Assembly (NCBI RefSeq): GCF_019297835.1
Contig: NZ_CP079203.1
Location: 2,267,001-2,331,000, forward strand
Direction of reading: 5' to 3'
Origin: Sphingomonas sanguinis
GTDB taxonomy: Bacteria > Pseudomonadota > Alphaproteobacteria > Sphingomonadales > Sphingomonadaceae
Length of the DNA: 64,000 nt
Part shown: positions 44,153 through 51,634 of the stretch, piece after piece
Layout: every line of letters begins with the position of its first letter
Numbering within the stretch: the stretch's first letter is position 1
Translations under genes and position numbers: made by a program
Notes under the pieces: generated by a model
Told to the model about the DNA's origin: nothing
The model's input: only the letters and a program-made list of their open reading frames with translations
The model's database searches: none

Positions 44153-44520
44153 GCGGCTGCTCCGGCGGGGATGGGTGGCACAGACCAGATGCACGCGGCC
44201 TCATGGGCCGCAGTGCATTTCGCCCGGTCAGTCTTGCCGCACATAATGCACAGCGGCGTGGTCGCGTCCTCGATGCCGGAGCGGTGCCGCTCCAGCTCGT
44301 AAATGATCGCGATATCGATCGGGTAGACGCGGCTCAGCACGGCGAGTGTGCTGAGATCCATCGGCACGATGTCCGCCTCGATGCGCTCCAGCCATTCGGC
44401 CCGCTCGAAATCGGTCAGGTGCGGCACCGTGTCGATGGCGGCTGCCATGTCATTCAGCGAACGACGGTCAGCGCAACGCAGAGCCTTCAGATATGCGCCC
44501 GGCGTAATCACCGGCCGCAC
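44149..44520 (-). CDS. Hypothetical phage protein with C-terminal Cys-rich motif
   Basis: A 123-residue protein, start GTG 44520. A helical N-terminal part precedes LCIMCGKTDRAKCTAAHEAAC, a possible zinc-binding cluster. It overlaps the upstream gene by 13 bases. Function unknown. Confidence 0.6.
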   Translation of the reverse strand: MRPVITPGAYLKALRCADRRSLNDMAAAIDTVPHLTDFERAEWLERIEADIVPMDLSTLAVLSRVYPIDIAIIYELERHRSGIEDATTPLCIMCGKTDRAKCTAAHEAACIWSVPPIPAGAAA

Positions 44521-44876
44521 TCCGGCGTGATGTCGACGATGATCCGCGCATCCATGTAGGCGTCGAGCGCCTGGCGGAGATCGAGGATCGTCTGCGAGAG
44601 GTGCCGAAAGGCATTGTTCAGGCGTTGCACCAGCAGTGTCTGCTCGGGCGTGTCCTGGACATGCCCCTCGGGGAGCTGGCGGGCGATGCGGTCGCGCGCC
44701 ACCCGCGCTTCGGACAGCGCGATGACCAATTCGTCGATATCGCAGAGCATTTTGCGGCGAGGCTCCGGGCAGAAAATCACCGCTCCGCCGATCGCGTCGG
44801 ATCGGCGGGGGCGGCTTCGGGTCAGCGGGTCGTAGGGAGTACGATCGGCGGGAGTACGGTCGGCGGGGGCGGTCAT
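44508..44876 (-). CDS. Hypothetical phage protein
   Basis: A 122-residue protein that opens with the short repeat ADRTPADRTP and continues as two or three helices (DELVIALSEARVARDRIARQ, LLVQRLNNAFRHLSQTILDL). Start ATG 44876 overlaps the upstream stop (ATGA). Family unknown. Confidence 0.6.
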   Translation of the reverse strand: MTAPADRTPADRTPYDPLTRSRPRRSDAIGGAVIFCPEPRRKMLCDIDELVIALSEARVARDRIARQLPEGHVQDTPEQTLLVQRLNNAFRHLSQTILDLRQALDAYMDARIIVDITPECGR

Positions 44877-45331
44877 GGTGGCTGCTGGGCCACCAGGATC
44901 ATCAAGGTCGCCTCATGAGCGGCGATGCTTTCCGCCACCTCGCGCGTCGCGGCCATGCGATCGTGCCTGGTGGCGTTGGGCAGCATGGCAAGGACGAGGG
45001 CCGCTTCCGCCTCCGCCCCTTCCTTGATGCAGGCGACGGTCGCCTCGGTGAGCGTCAGGTTGCCGACGGCGATCGTCGCCGGCGCCGACGCGTCGAAGAG
45101 ACGCCGATAGGTGTCGAGCATCGGCGCACCGACGCCACCGGACGCGCGCCAGGCGCAATCGAGCGCTAGCGCGGCGTCGATCGGCGGGGTTAGCGGAAAG
45201 TGCGGGTTCGACCAGTCGCGGATCGTGCGCCCGGCGCGTTCGACCAGCGCGGCCACGGCCGATGGCCCGAGGCGGTCGACGATCATGTCCAGCGCTGCCT
45301 CGAAAGTCAGCGGATCGCGGGCATAGGTCAT
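44873..45331 (-). CDS. Phage regulatory-type protein (CII-like architecture)
   Basis: A 152-residue protein. The N-terminal half (DMIVDRLGPSAVAALVERAGRTIRDWSNP) has a helix-turn-helix-like layout similar to phage CII-type regulators, and the remainder is helical. I cannot confirm it is a transcription factor. Start and stop both overlap neighbours by four bases. Confidence 0.55.
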   Translation of the reverse strand: MTYARDPLTFEAALDMIVDRLGPSAVAALVERAGRTIRDWSNPHFPLTPPIDAALALDCAWRASGGVGAPMLDTYRRLFDASAPATIAVGNLTLTEATVACIKEGAEAEAALVLAMLPNATRHDRMAATREVAESIAAHEATLMILVAQQPP

Positions 45332-45732
45332 GCCATGCCTCGCTGACCGGCTTCCTTGCGGGCATCACGCCGGGCCAGCGTCATCAGACGGGCGCGAACG
45401 CTGTTGTGCGGCCGACCGACGCGCTGGGCGATGAGGTAGAGAGCAACGCCCTCCATATCCAAAGCAGTGATTGCCTGGTCCTCTTCGGCGGAAAAGGGAC
45501 GGACCAGACGGCCCTTGCGGCTGTACGCGGCGACGGCCTGATAGCTGCCTCGCCGGAATTTCGGGGGGCTGTCCGCCCCCTGCGCCAGGCACTGCCAGTT
45601 GATCGAGCCGACGCTGATCGGCGTACCCTGGTTGGTGAAGTGGTCCGCGATGCGCTGGGGCGACCAACCGCGTTCGCGGAGGACGCACATCTCATGGATT
45701 TGCGCGTCGTTCAGGATGCGTTGGCCACCCAT
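45328..45732 (-). CDS. Phage DNA-binding protein with HTH and SANT/Myb-like segments
   Basis: A 134-residue protein. The N-terminal part (RERGWSPQRIADHFTNQG) looks like a helix-turn-helix, and the C-terminal part (PFSAEEDQAITALDMEGVALYLIAQRVGRPHNSV) like a SANT/Myb-type domain. ATG 45732 shares bases with the stop of the upstream small frame (TAATG). Early regulator or replication accessory is likely. Confidence 0.65.
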   Translation of the reverse strand: MGGQRILNDAQIHEMCVLRERGWSPQRIADHFTNQGTPISVGSINWQCLAQGADSPPKFRRGSYQAVAAYSRKGRLVRPFSAEEDQAITALDMEGVALYLIAQRVGRPHNSVRARLMTLARRDARKEAGQRGMA

Positions 45733-45986
45733 TACTGCGCTCCCTGGATAGATGGTCGGCGGCGGGCAGCCTCGGTGAATGCCCACCGCCGACCCTCGGC
45801 GGGCCGTCGCCCGACGAGCACGGTCGCCTTATGTCGTGGCGATGGCGACGGACGCCCGGCCACGCTGGCGATATCGGAACACGATGCGAAATGGGTCGCC
45901 AGCAGCGGTATCAACCCCGAACGGAGACGCTGCTGGCGCTCGCCACCCGACTGGCGGACGAGACCGGAATGGATTCGGCGCATCAC
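45732..45986 (-). CDS. Small Arg-rich phage frame (tentative)
   Basis: An 84-residue frame with no recognised domain and biased composition. I include it because both ends are joined to neighbours by stop-start overlaps (GTGA with the Cro-like gene, TAATG with the next), a strong sign in this operon. It may be a shadow. Confidence 0.4.
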   Translation of the reverse strand: MMRRIHSGLVRQSGGERQQRLRSGLIPLLATHFASCSDIASVAGRPSPSPRHKATVLVGRRPAEGRRWAFTEAARRRPSIQGAQ

Positions 45987-46273
45987 GACTGCGCCTGCTC
46001 GATCAGCGGCGGAGCCGCTGGGGAGGGAGCGTCATGCTCCTGCCGATAGATGTCCGGACGCAGGATGAACCGGGAAACGCCGGTATGCTCTTCGACAAGC
46101 AAAACATGCTGCGGGGGCAATGCCTTGCCCCGCTTGATCCAAGCCCACACGGATGGCTGCTTGATGCCGAGCAGACGCGCCATTGCGCCCTGCGAACCGA
46201 CACGACGAACCGCTTCACGTAGGGCTTCAGCCATTGCAGCGTCGTCGTTCGGCATCGAATCATCCCGACTCAT
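45983..46273 (-). CDS. YdaS/Cro-like phage antirepressor-side regulator
   Basis: A 96-residue helix-turn-helix protein: LREAVRRVGSQGAMARLLGIKQPSVWAWIKRG is the YdaS/Cro-type DNA-binding region. It diverges from the CI-like gene across a shared operator, and its ATG 46273 lies inside that operator (a shorter start at 46255 has GGGA upstream). It probably opposes the CI repressor, as Cro does in lambda. Confidence 0.85.
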   Translation of the reverse strand: MSRDDSMPNDDAAMAEALREAVRRVGSQGAMARLLGIKQPSVWAWIKRGKALPPQHVLLVEEHTGVSRFILRPDIYRQEHDAPSPAAPPLIEQAQS

Positions 46274-46339
46274 CAATAGTTTTCTCTATTGGTGAGTCGT
46301 ATGCAAAAGCGCGGTGTTGCGCAATAGCTAAAACTATAA
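46268..46339. promoter_or_regulatory. CI/Cro-type divergent operators
   Basis: Two sites with the same architecture: CAATAG-TTTTCT-CTATTG at 46274-46291 (extended to 12-base near-perfect arms 46268-46279 and 46286-46297) and CAATAG-CTAAAA-CTATAA at 46322-46339. They flank the starts of the leftward Cro-like and rightward CI-like genes. The second contains a TATAAG-like -10 for the rightward gene. Confidence 0.7.
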
Positions 46340-46349
46340 GCCTTTGCGA

Positions 46350-46838
46350 ATGATCGTAGGGCAGCGAGTCAAAGAGCGCATGGAGGCGCTGCAGCTGAGC
46401 CAAGCCGAACTGGCGAGGCGTGTCGGCCTCGCTCAGCCGACGATCTACAGCCTAATTCACCGCAACAAGGTGGGGTCGAAACACCTGCACAAGATCGCGC
46501 GGGTGTTGCTCACGACGGCTGAGTATCTCTCCGGGGAAACGGATGATCCGGACGCGAACGCGCCGCCCCCGCCGCCCCCACAGCCTCATCTTGTCACCAT
46601 GCAGGTGGTGCTGCCTCCGGTGGAGGCCCTGGAGCAAATGTTCGCGGGGATGCTCGATGCGATCGACGATTTGGCTTCGCGGGACGCGCTCGCTCTGCAG
46701 CTCGCACAGCTGCTTCCCAGAGCGCTGTCGCGGCTGAAAGATCTGCGTCTCGATTGGGGGGTGCCCCCGGTCCAGATCGAGGCGTCGCCAGAATTCGATG
46801 CAGCTCCTCCCAGCGCTGATCCCGTACACCAACAATGA
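46350..46838 (+). CDS. CI-like phage repressor (XRE-type HTH, no peptidase domain)
   Basis: A 162-residue protein. Residues 1-60 are an XRE helix-turn-helix (VKERMEALQLSQAELARRVGLAQPTIYSL). The rest has a proline linker (PPPPPPQPH) and a helical C-terminus instead of the S24/LexA-like self-cleavage domain of lambda CI. It probably maintains lysogeny; RecA-driven self-cleavage is unlikely. ATG 46350 is preferred over a TTG at 46344. Its TGA overlaps the following small ATG. Confidence 0.85.
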   Translation: MIVGQRVKERMEALQLSQAELARRVGLAQPTIYSLIHRNKVGSKHLHKIARVLLTTAEYLSGETDDPDANAPPPPPPQPHLVTMQVVLPPVEALEQMFAGMLDAIDDLASRDALALQLAQLLPRALSRLKDLRLDWGVPPVQIEASPEFDAAPPSADPVHQQ

Positions 46839-46921
46839 CCGAACATCGGATATTGCAGGGCGAGCAGCGTTCGTCGCAGCCTGGCGTCGCGGGAACGAGC
46901 GTCATCGGAGCGCGCCCGTGA
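46835..46921 (+). CDS. Tiny ORF between CI-like and LuxR-like genes (tentative)
   Basis: A 28-residue frame that begins in an ATGA overlap with the CI-like stop and ends in a GTGA overlap with the LuxR-like start. It may serve only to couple translation of the two flanking genes. No recognisable domain. Confidence 0.3.
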   Translation: MTEHRILQGEQRSSQPGVAGTSVIGARP

Positions 46922-47391
46922 TCGATCCGGCAGCCAAGCTCAGCCCCCGCCAGCGCGAATGTCTGCGCCTGGTCTGGGCGCGCCACACGTCGAAGGAGAT
47001 CGCAGCCGAGCTGGGGATCAGCGCGTCGACGGTGGACGGGTACATCAAGGAAGCGATCGAGACTCTGGGCGCGCGCGACCGGCGGCACGCGGCCGCGATC
47101 GCGTTCGGTGGCGCAGAGACGCCCCCCGACAATTTGGGGGCCGAATTTCCACGGGTATCGGCCGAGCCGACCGCCCCGGTAGCCCCGGTGGCGTCGACGA
47201 AGACGCCTTTCTGGCCACAGCCCAATTTGAGGCGGCAGCCTGACACGCAGTCGCTGGGGCAGGTCCTGCGGCAGATCGCGATCATCGCGGTCGGCTCCAT
47301 GATCTTCCTCTCGCTGTCCGTATCGCTGGCGGCAGGGGTGTCGCCCCTGCTGCGGCCGGTCCTGAAGGTCTTCGATCGACTCACGCAATAG
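46918..47391 (+). CDS. LuxR-type HTH protein with C-terminal membrane segment (phage)
   Basis: A 157-residue protein. LSPRQRECLRLVWARHTSKEIAAELGISASTVDGYIKE is the LuxR/GerE DNA-binding domain at the N-terminus; the C-terminus (IAIIAVGSMIFLSLSVSLAAGV) is a transmembrane helix. The GTG 46918 has GGAG seven bases upstream. A membrane-tethered DNA-binding regulator downstream of the CI-like gene is unusual. Confidence 0.75.
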   Translation: MIDPAAKLSPRQRECLRLVWARHTSKEIAAELGISASTVDGYIKEAIETLGARDRRHAAAIAFGGAETPPDNLGAEFPRVSAEPTAPVAPVASTKTPFWPQPNLRRQPDTQSLGQVLRQIAIIAVGSMIFLSLSVSLAAGVSPLLRPVLKVFDRLTQ

Positions 47392-47420
47392 GCGGGGTCT
47401 CCCCCGCCGGGGAGATTCGA

Positions 47421-47771
47421 ATGACGAGCATTGCCACCCGTATCGAAGTCGTGCGCTCGGTGGGCGCGCCGCTCTGCGAAGCCGAAAAGCTGCTCGATGC
47501 CGCTTTCAAGAAGCTGGCCGAGGTGCAGGTCGCGGCGGTCGCCGGGCGCGAGAAGGCTCGCCTGCCGCTGCGCACCGGCCATGACGCGCTGGCGCGGATC
47601 GTCGAGGCGCAGCAGGCCCTGCTGGCGACGCGCGATGCCGTCCATGCGGCGCATGACGGTTTCCGCGCGGTGCAGGACACGATGGAGGTCGACGGCCAGG
47701 AATTCGGCGATCACGGCGACACGCCGCGCCAAGCCAAGCTGGGCCTGACTGTCGTGGCCAATGCGGCCTGA
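47421..47771 (+). CDS. Hypothetical phage protein
   Basis: A 116-residue mostly helical protein with heptad-like stretches (EAEKLLDAAFKKLAEVQVAAV and DALARIVEAQQALLATRDAV). Coiled coil is plausible. The gap before it holds a short GC hairpin. Family unknown. Confidence 0.7.
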   Translation: MTSIATRIEVVRSVGAPLCEAEKLLDAAFKKLAEVQVAAVAGREKARLPLRTGHDALARIVEAQQALLATRDAVHAAHDGFRAVQDTMEVDGQEFGDHGDTPRQAKLGLTVVANAA

Positions 47772-47818
47772 TAGGGTCCGGTTGACTTGGCACCACGGGC
47801 AGTCCGAAGGGGTAGGCC

Positions 47819-48268
47819 ATGAGCCTCTTTCTTTTCCTCGGGCTGCTCGCGGTGTCCTGCCTGTACGCTCTGGCGCGCGGTGGTGCGCCGGAGCGGATCG
47901 CGGCCGGGCTTTACCTGGGCGCGTTCGCGGTGGACGAGCTGGTGCACCGGATGATCGACGGCAGCAGCTATACGACCGTGGCGCTGGGGTCGCTGGCGCT
48001 GGACACGGCGTTGCTGCTGGGGCTGGTCGTGCTGGCCTGGCGATCGACGCGGCATTGGACGCAATGGGTCGCGGCCTGGCAACTGGCGGCCGTGGTCGCC
48101 CACCTCGCGAAGCTGATCGATCCGGCCATGGAAGCGACCGGCTATGCGTTCCAGGCGCAGATCTGGGCGTATCCGATAGTGACGACGACGGCGATCGGCG
48201 CGTGGCGATTCCGCGAGCGCTGGAATGCGGGCATTCGCGAGCCGGACTGGAAACGGTCGCTGGCGTAA
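47819..48268 (+). CDS. Phage multi-pass membrane protein
   Basis: A 149-residue protein with about four transmembrane helices (SLFLFLGLLAVSCLYAL, IAAGLYLGAFAVDELV, LALDTALLLGLVVLAW, WAYPIVTTTAIGAW). Not a recognisable holin by position, since it lies far from the tail end. Function unknown. Confidence 0.7.
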   Translation: MSLFLFLGLLAVSCLYALARGGAPERIAAGLYLGAFAVDELVHRMIDGSSYTTVALGSLALDTALLLGLVVLAWRSTRHWTQWVAAWQLAAVVAHLAKLIDPAMEATGYAFQAQIWAYPIVTTTAIGAWRFRERWNAGIREPDWKRSLA

Positions 48269-48281
48269 AGGATGCGGCGCG

Positions 48282-48629
48282 ATGATGCCGCGCGAACGCG
48301 CGCGGCTCGCGGCCGACATCTTCGCATCGCGCCGGACACGCGACGACGTCTTCACGGGGTTGCTGGACGGATTCGGCGAGCCTGCCTGGGACATGCTCCT
48401 CATCCTGTATATTGCGGACCATGGCGGGGCGACGCAAACTCCCTCCGAACTGGTCGAAGCCACGCGAGTCGAGGCTGCGACGGCTGCGCCCTACATCACC
48501 TGGTTGAAGAGCCAGGGCTTGGTCCAGGTCGATGGTGATGAGGTGTCCCTGACGGATATCGGGCGCAAGCGAATGGACGCGTACCTCGATCGGCGAGGCG
48601 CGCAGAAGGACTTCGGCGGGCTGCATTGA
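48282..48629 (+). CDS. Winged-helix (MarR-like) phage regulator
   Basis: A 115-residue protein. LLDGFGEPAWDMLLILYIADHGG and PSELVEATRVEAATAAPYITWL followed by LVQVDGDEVSLTDIGRKRMDAYL fit a MarR/winged-helix fold. ATG 48282 (with a second ATG at 48285) overlaps nothing; the ribosome-binding site is weak. Likely transcription regulator in the prophage. Confidence 0.7.
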   Translation: MMPRERARLAADIFASRRTRDDVFTGLLDGFGEPAWDMLLILYIADHGGATQTPSELVEATRVEAATAAPYITWLKSQGLVQVDGDEVSLTDIGRKRMDAYLDRRGAQKDFGGLH

Positions 48630-48805
48630 TCGGCCCGTGCCCCTGAAAATTGGGGGTTTGCTACCCCTGCAATTTCGTACCCGACATTACGCGGGTGTCA
48701 TTTTCCCCAAGCAAAATACGGGTGTTACGGCGAGGCTTGGGCTGCACCCGTAACGATTGTAAATTATAGTTGACGCCCCTTCCGTCGTAAACTATAGTTT
48801 ACCTC
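48630..48805 (+). promoter_or_regulatory. Intergenic region with toxin-antitoxin operators
   Basis: Near its end lie two related sites, GTAAATTATAGTTGAC (48759-48774) and the perfect 16-base palindrome GTAAACTATAGTTTAC (48787-48802), 28 bases apart. A TTGACG box (48770-48775) and a TATAGT box (48794-48799) sit over them. The first 120 bases show ACGGGTG / CACCCGT inverted segments but no gene. Confidence 0.65.
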
Positions 48806-49099
48806 ATGACCTACACCGTTCGCCAGACCGAAATCTTCGCCGCTTGGCTGGCCGACCTCACCGACCGGAACGCGCAAAAGGCGATCGCCAAGCGTCTGGT
48901 CCGTGTCGAGGCGGGCCTGCTGGGCGACACGGCTTCGGTTGGCGGCGGTGTGTCGGAAATGCGGTTTTTCGTCGGGCCGGGCTACCGGGTGTATTTCACC
49001 ATCCGCCAGCGAGAGATCGTCATCCTGCTCTGCGGCGGCGACAAGTCCAGCCAGTCGCGGGACATCCGACAGGCCAAGGAATTGGCAGACGACCTATAG
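48806..49099 (+). CDS. Type II toxin, RelE/HigB (COG3657-like) family
   Basis: A 97-residue RelE-superfamily toxin of the phage Gp49/HigB killer type: TEIFAAWLADLTDRNAQKAI, then GGGVSEMRFFVGPGYRVYF and VILLCGGDKSSQSRDI, the standard catalytic and core strands. Toxin precedes antitoxin, as in HigBA systems. It starts just after the palindromic operator. Confidence 0.9.
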   Translation: MTYTVRQTEIFAAWLADLTDRNAQKAIAKRLVRVEAGLLGDTASVGGGVSEMRFFVGPGYRVYFTIRQREIVILLCGGDKSSQSRDIRQAKELADDL

Positions 49100-49136
49100 G
49101 CCGCGCCAATCCGCCCCCACCACGACGGAAGCGACC

Positions 49137-49442
49137 ATGACCACCAAAACCATTCCATTCGATGCTGCGGAGTATCTGACCTCCACCGACGATCACCTCG
49201 AGCTGCTCAGCGAAGCACTGGCAGAAGGCGATGCCGCCTTTATCGCGGCCGCGCTGGGGACCATCGTGCGCGCGCGCGGTATCTCCCGCGTCGCGGAGGA
49301 CACCGGCCTGTCGCGCCAGGCGCTGCACAAGGCGCTGGGCAAGGGCGGCAATCCGACCCTTTCGACCGTCATGAAGGTGCTGGGGACGCTCGACCTGCAG
49401 CTGCTCGCGCGGGTTCGCCATCCGGAGCCGCAGGCAGCCTGA
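49137..49442 (+). CDS. Type II antitoxin, HigA-like HTH
   Basis: A 101-residue addiction-module antidote: an N-terminal segment (FDAAEYLTSTDDHLELLSEAL) followed by an XRE-type helix-turn-helix (GISRVAEDTGLSRQALHKALG) and GNPTLSTVMKVLGTL. It lies 37 bases after the toxin and probably binds the operator upstream of the pair. Confidence 0.9.
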   Translation: MTTKTIPFDAAEYLTSTDDHLELLSEALAEGDAAFIAAALGTIVRARGISRVAEDTGLSRQALHKALGKGGNPTLSTVMKVLGTLDLQLLARVRHPEPQAA

Positions 49443-49461
49443 CGGCGATCGCGGCTGTCGG

Positions 49462-49689
49462 CTATCGCCACTGGCGTTCCCACGCGTCGCGGTCCTCGGC
49501 CCATTCGAGGCGCGCCTGTCGCAGCGCGGCCCGTCGCTCCTCCTCGGCGCGGATCTGGACCGAGCGCAGCAGGCGGGCGTCGGCGGCTGTCCACTCCGCC
49601 TTCTTCTTGCGGCGCTGCGACCGCATGAAGTGGAAATAGCCCGCGATGAGTTCCTCCGATTCGTCCATATGCGAACGAAAGCGGAACAT
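49462..49689 (-). CDS. Small charged phage protein
   Basis: A 75-residue protein rich in Glu, Arg and Lys (LIAGYFHFMRSQRRKKKAEW and AEEERRAALRQARLEWAED), probably helical. It is on the opposite strand to its neighbours. The start is uncertain (49689 or TTG 49710). Function unknown. Confidence 0.5.
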   Translation of the reverse strand: MFRFRSHMDESEELIAGYFHFMRSQRRKKKAEWTAADARLLRSVQIRAEEERRAALRQARLEWAEDRDAWERQWR

Positions 49690-49770
49690 GCCCTTGTAGG
49701 ACAGGGGCAAATGCCTTTCCTACAGCACTGATTCTCCCTATATTAATCCGGCGGGGGACAATTTCAGTCG

Positions 49771-50109
49771 ATGGACGAGACGCTGCGCTTGCAACCGGCC
49801 ATGGTGAGCCGGAAGCTCTTGGTGCTGGCTTTCATCCGGGCGTACATCGCTCGGTGGGGAGGTTCGCCGTCGATAAAGGAAATTGTCGAGGGCACCGGCT
49901 CAAGTCGTGACGTCGTGCGGCACGCCTTGCGGACGCTGACCGACGAAAAGCTGATCCTGCGCCGCCAGGGCGCGCGTGGAATATTCCTGCCTGATCGGCT
50001 GTCCGAAGCACTGCGCGAGCTGCGCGCCTATGGCTATATCGTCGACGACGACGTCGTGCGTATCCCCCCGCCGCCCCAGGTGCCCGAGCTGGACTTCGAT
50101 CCCGGATAA
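49771..50109 (+). CDS. LexA-like winged-helix phage protein
   Basis: A 112-residue protein whose middle part (LVLAFIRAYIARWGGSPSIKEIV, DVVRHALRTLTDEKLILRR and GIFLP) matches the LexA N-terminal DNA-binding domain. No peptidase domain follows. A TATATTAAT box lies about 40 bases upstream. Regulatory role likely. Confidence 0.75.
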   Translation: MDETLRLQPAMVSRKLLVLAFIRAYIARWGGSPSIKEIVEGTGSSRDVVRHALRTLTDEKLILRRQGARGIFLPDRLSEALRELRAYGYIVDDDVVRIPPPPQVPELDFDPG

Positions 50110-50182
50110 GCCCCCCGCTTCTTACCCTCCCGCGATAGTATCGGCCGACATATCACCACCATGACAACGGGGTGAATTGAGC

Positions 50183-50926
50183 ATGACATTCGGTTCGGGA
50201 TTGGCAGCACAGGCGGCGCGCCTCATCGCGGCGACGCCGTGTCCCGCCTATCGCAATGCGGCTGAGAACATGGAGCTGATCGCCGCCAGTCGGGCCAGGG
50301 AGGCCGACCGCGTGCATCGTCTGGTACTCGGTCGGCCGCGCGAAATGCCTGCGGTCGATACCACCGGCCTGAACAAGCAGGAGCGCAAGGCCGCGCGCAG
50401 CAGCGCGGTTCGCGCCCACGACCAGATCCTGAAGGCTGATCGCGAGTATACCGGCAAGGAAGCGACGCCCGAAACGCTCCGCGACGTCGCGACCCGAAAG
50501 ATAGGCGGCCTGGCGCGGCTCTATGGAACCGGCGATATCGATGCGGATCAGCTGGCGGCGGCCGAGCAGATCGTGGCCGTTCATCAGCGTGTCGTCGGCG
50601 ATGTAACCATTGCGATCGCCAGCCTGGAGGCACGGGTCGACCGTTCCCCGCAAGGCGATGGCAGCTTCTATGAAGCCCTTGGTGCGGTGCAGGCCGAGGT
50701 GGCCTATACCCGCTGGCGCGAGGCCCTGGCACATCCTTCCGTCGTGCTGGACATGATCGTCGGCGGCTTGGGCTTCACCGTCGCGGCGCGGCGCAATCGC
50801 ATGTCGCATCGGCGGGCGAAGCGCCTGTTGATCGTGGCGCTGGACCTTTGGCCCCGCTTCCAGGCGTCGGCGCGCAGCGAGATCGATCCGGCCACGCTGG
50901 CCGCTGCCCACGCAGGAATTTTGTAA
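50183..50926 (+). CDS. Hypothetical phage protein
   Basis: A 247-residue mostly helical protein (LAAQAARLIAATPCPAYRNAAENM, NKQERKAARSSAVRAHDQIL, AVQAEVAYTRWREAL). ATG 50183 is used, six bases inside a longer TTG frame. No domain recognised. It lies directly before an intrinsic terminator. Confidence 0.65.
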   Translation: MTFGSGLAAQAARLIAATPCPAYRNAAENMELIAASRAREADRVHRLVLGRPREMPAVDTTGLNKQERKAARSSAVRAHDQILKADREYTGKEATPETLRDVATRKIGGLARLYGTGDIDADQLAAAEQIVAVHQRVVGDVTIAIASLEARVDRSPQGDGSFYEALGAVQAEVAYTRWREALAHPSVVLDMIVGGLGFTVAARRNRMSHRRAKRLLIVALDLWPRFQASARSEIDPATLAAAHAGIL

Positions 50927-51004
50927 CCCCCCCAAACTTTACCCTGCACAAACGGTCACATTTCGGGCCATTTCGACCCCGCGCGAAATGCGACCCGACC
51001 GCAT

Positions 51005-51042
51005 GGCCCGCCTCTCATCCCCCCCGGAGAGGCGGGCCTTTT
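51005..51042 (+). terminator. Rho-independent terminator in the prophage
   Basis: GGCCCGCCTCTC pairs perfectly with GAGAGGCGGGCC around a ten-base loop and is followed by TTTT. It separates the early/middle genes from the late cluster. Confidence 0.9.
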
Positions 51043-51062
51043 CGCGTCTTGGAGATGCCGAG

Positions 51063-51359
51063 ATGGCCCTACCCAACCGAAGCACCACCGCCGGTTGCGC
51101 GGGCCGCGCCGCTGCCGCCCGCCCCCTGGGCGAGCAGCGGCGCACCATTGCTGACGACCTGGAAAGCGCGCGCGACCGCCTGGAGGCGCTGATCCGCCGC
51201 GCCCGTCATGGCGCACGTTCCCAGGAAGACTTCCACAACCAGGAGACCGAGGCGCACCGCATCGCGGCCGACCTGGTCAAACCGTTTCGCGGGCCGGAGG
51301 CCCGTCCCGTCCACCCGCCGCTCTGGGTCAGCCCGGACGGCCGTTCCGCAGGCTGGTGA
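51063..51359 (+). CDS. Hypothetical phage protein
   Basis: A 98-residue protein, helical in the middle (RRTIADDLESARDRLEALIRRARHG). ATG 51063 has GGAG nearby; a longer frame upstream overlaps the terminator. Its TGA overlaps the next GTG (GTGA). Family unknown. Confidence 0.6.
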   Translation: MALPNRSTTAGCAGRAAAARPLGEQRRTIADDLESARDRLEALIRRARHGARSQEDFHNQETEAHRIAADLVKPFRGPEARPVHPPLWVSPDGRSAGW

Positions 51360-51634
51360 TGATCATGCATAATCAGATCGATCTGGGCGCGCTGGACCGC
51401 GTAGCAGCCGCCGGGGACCCGAAGGACAATGTCGTCGTGTCGCGGCGCTGGCTTGCCCAGGTTGCTCGCGAGATGCAGACGTTGCGGCTTGAAAAGCAGG
51501 CGCCTGCGCTCGACTATTCGCCGCACTTCAAGGTAAATCCCGATAGCTCCGTCACTGTCCTTTCGATCGAGACGGACAGCCTCTATGCGGGGCGGCGCGA
51601 TCGCGGTTCCGCCATCGGGGCGCTCGGCGCGTGA
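51356..51634 (+). CDS. Hypothetical phage protein
   Basis: A 92-residue protein starting at GTG 51356 in an overlap with the previous stop. ALDRVAAAGDPKDNVVVSRRWLAQVAREM reads as a helical domain. Its own stop overlaps the DUF3164 start. Function unknown. Confidence 0.6.
   Translation: MMIMHNQIDLGALDRVAAAGDPKDNVVVSRRWLAQVAREMQTLRLEKQAPALDYSPHFKVNPDSSVTVLSIETDSLYAGRRDRGSAIGALGA

Noticed and set aside
46798..47391. LuxR-like gene starting at 46798
   Set aside because: That start overlaps the repressor end without a ribosome-binding site; GTG 46918 has GGAG seven bases before it.
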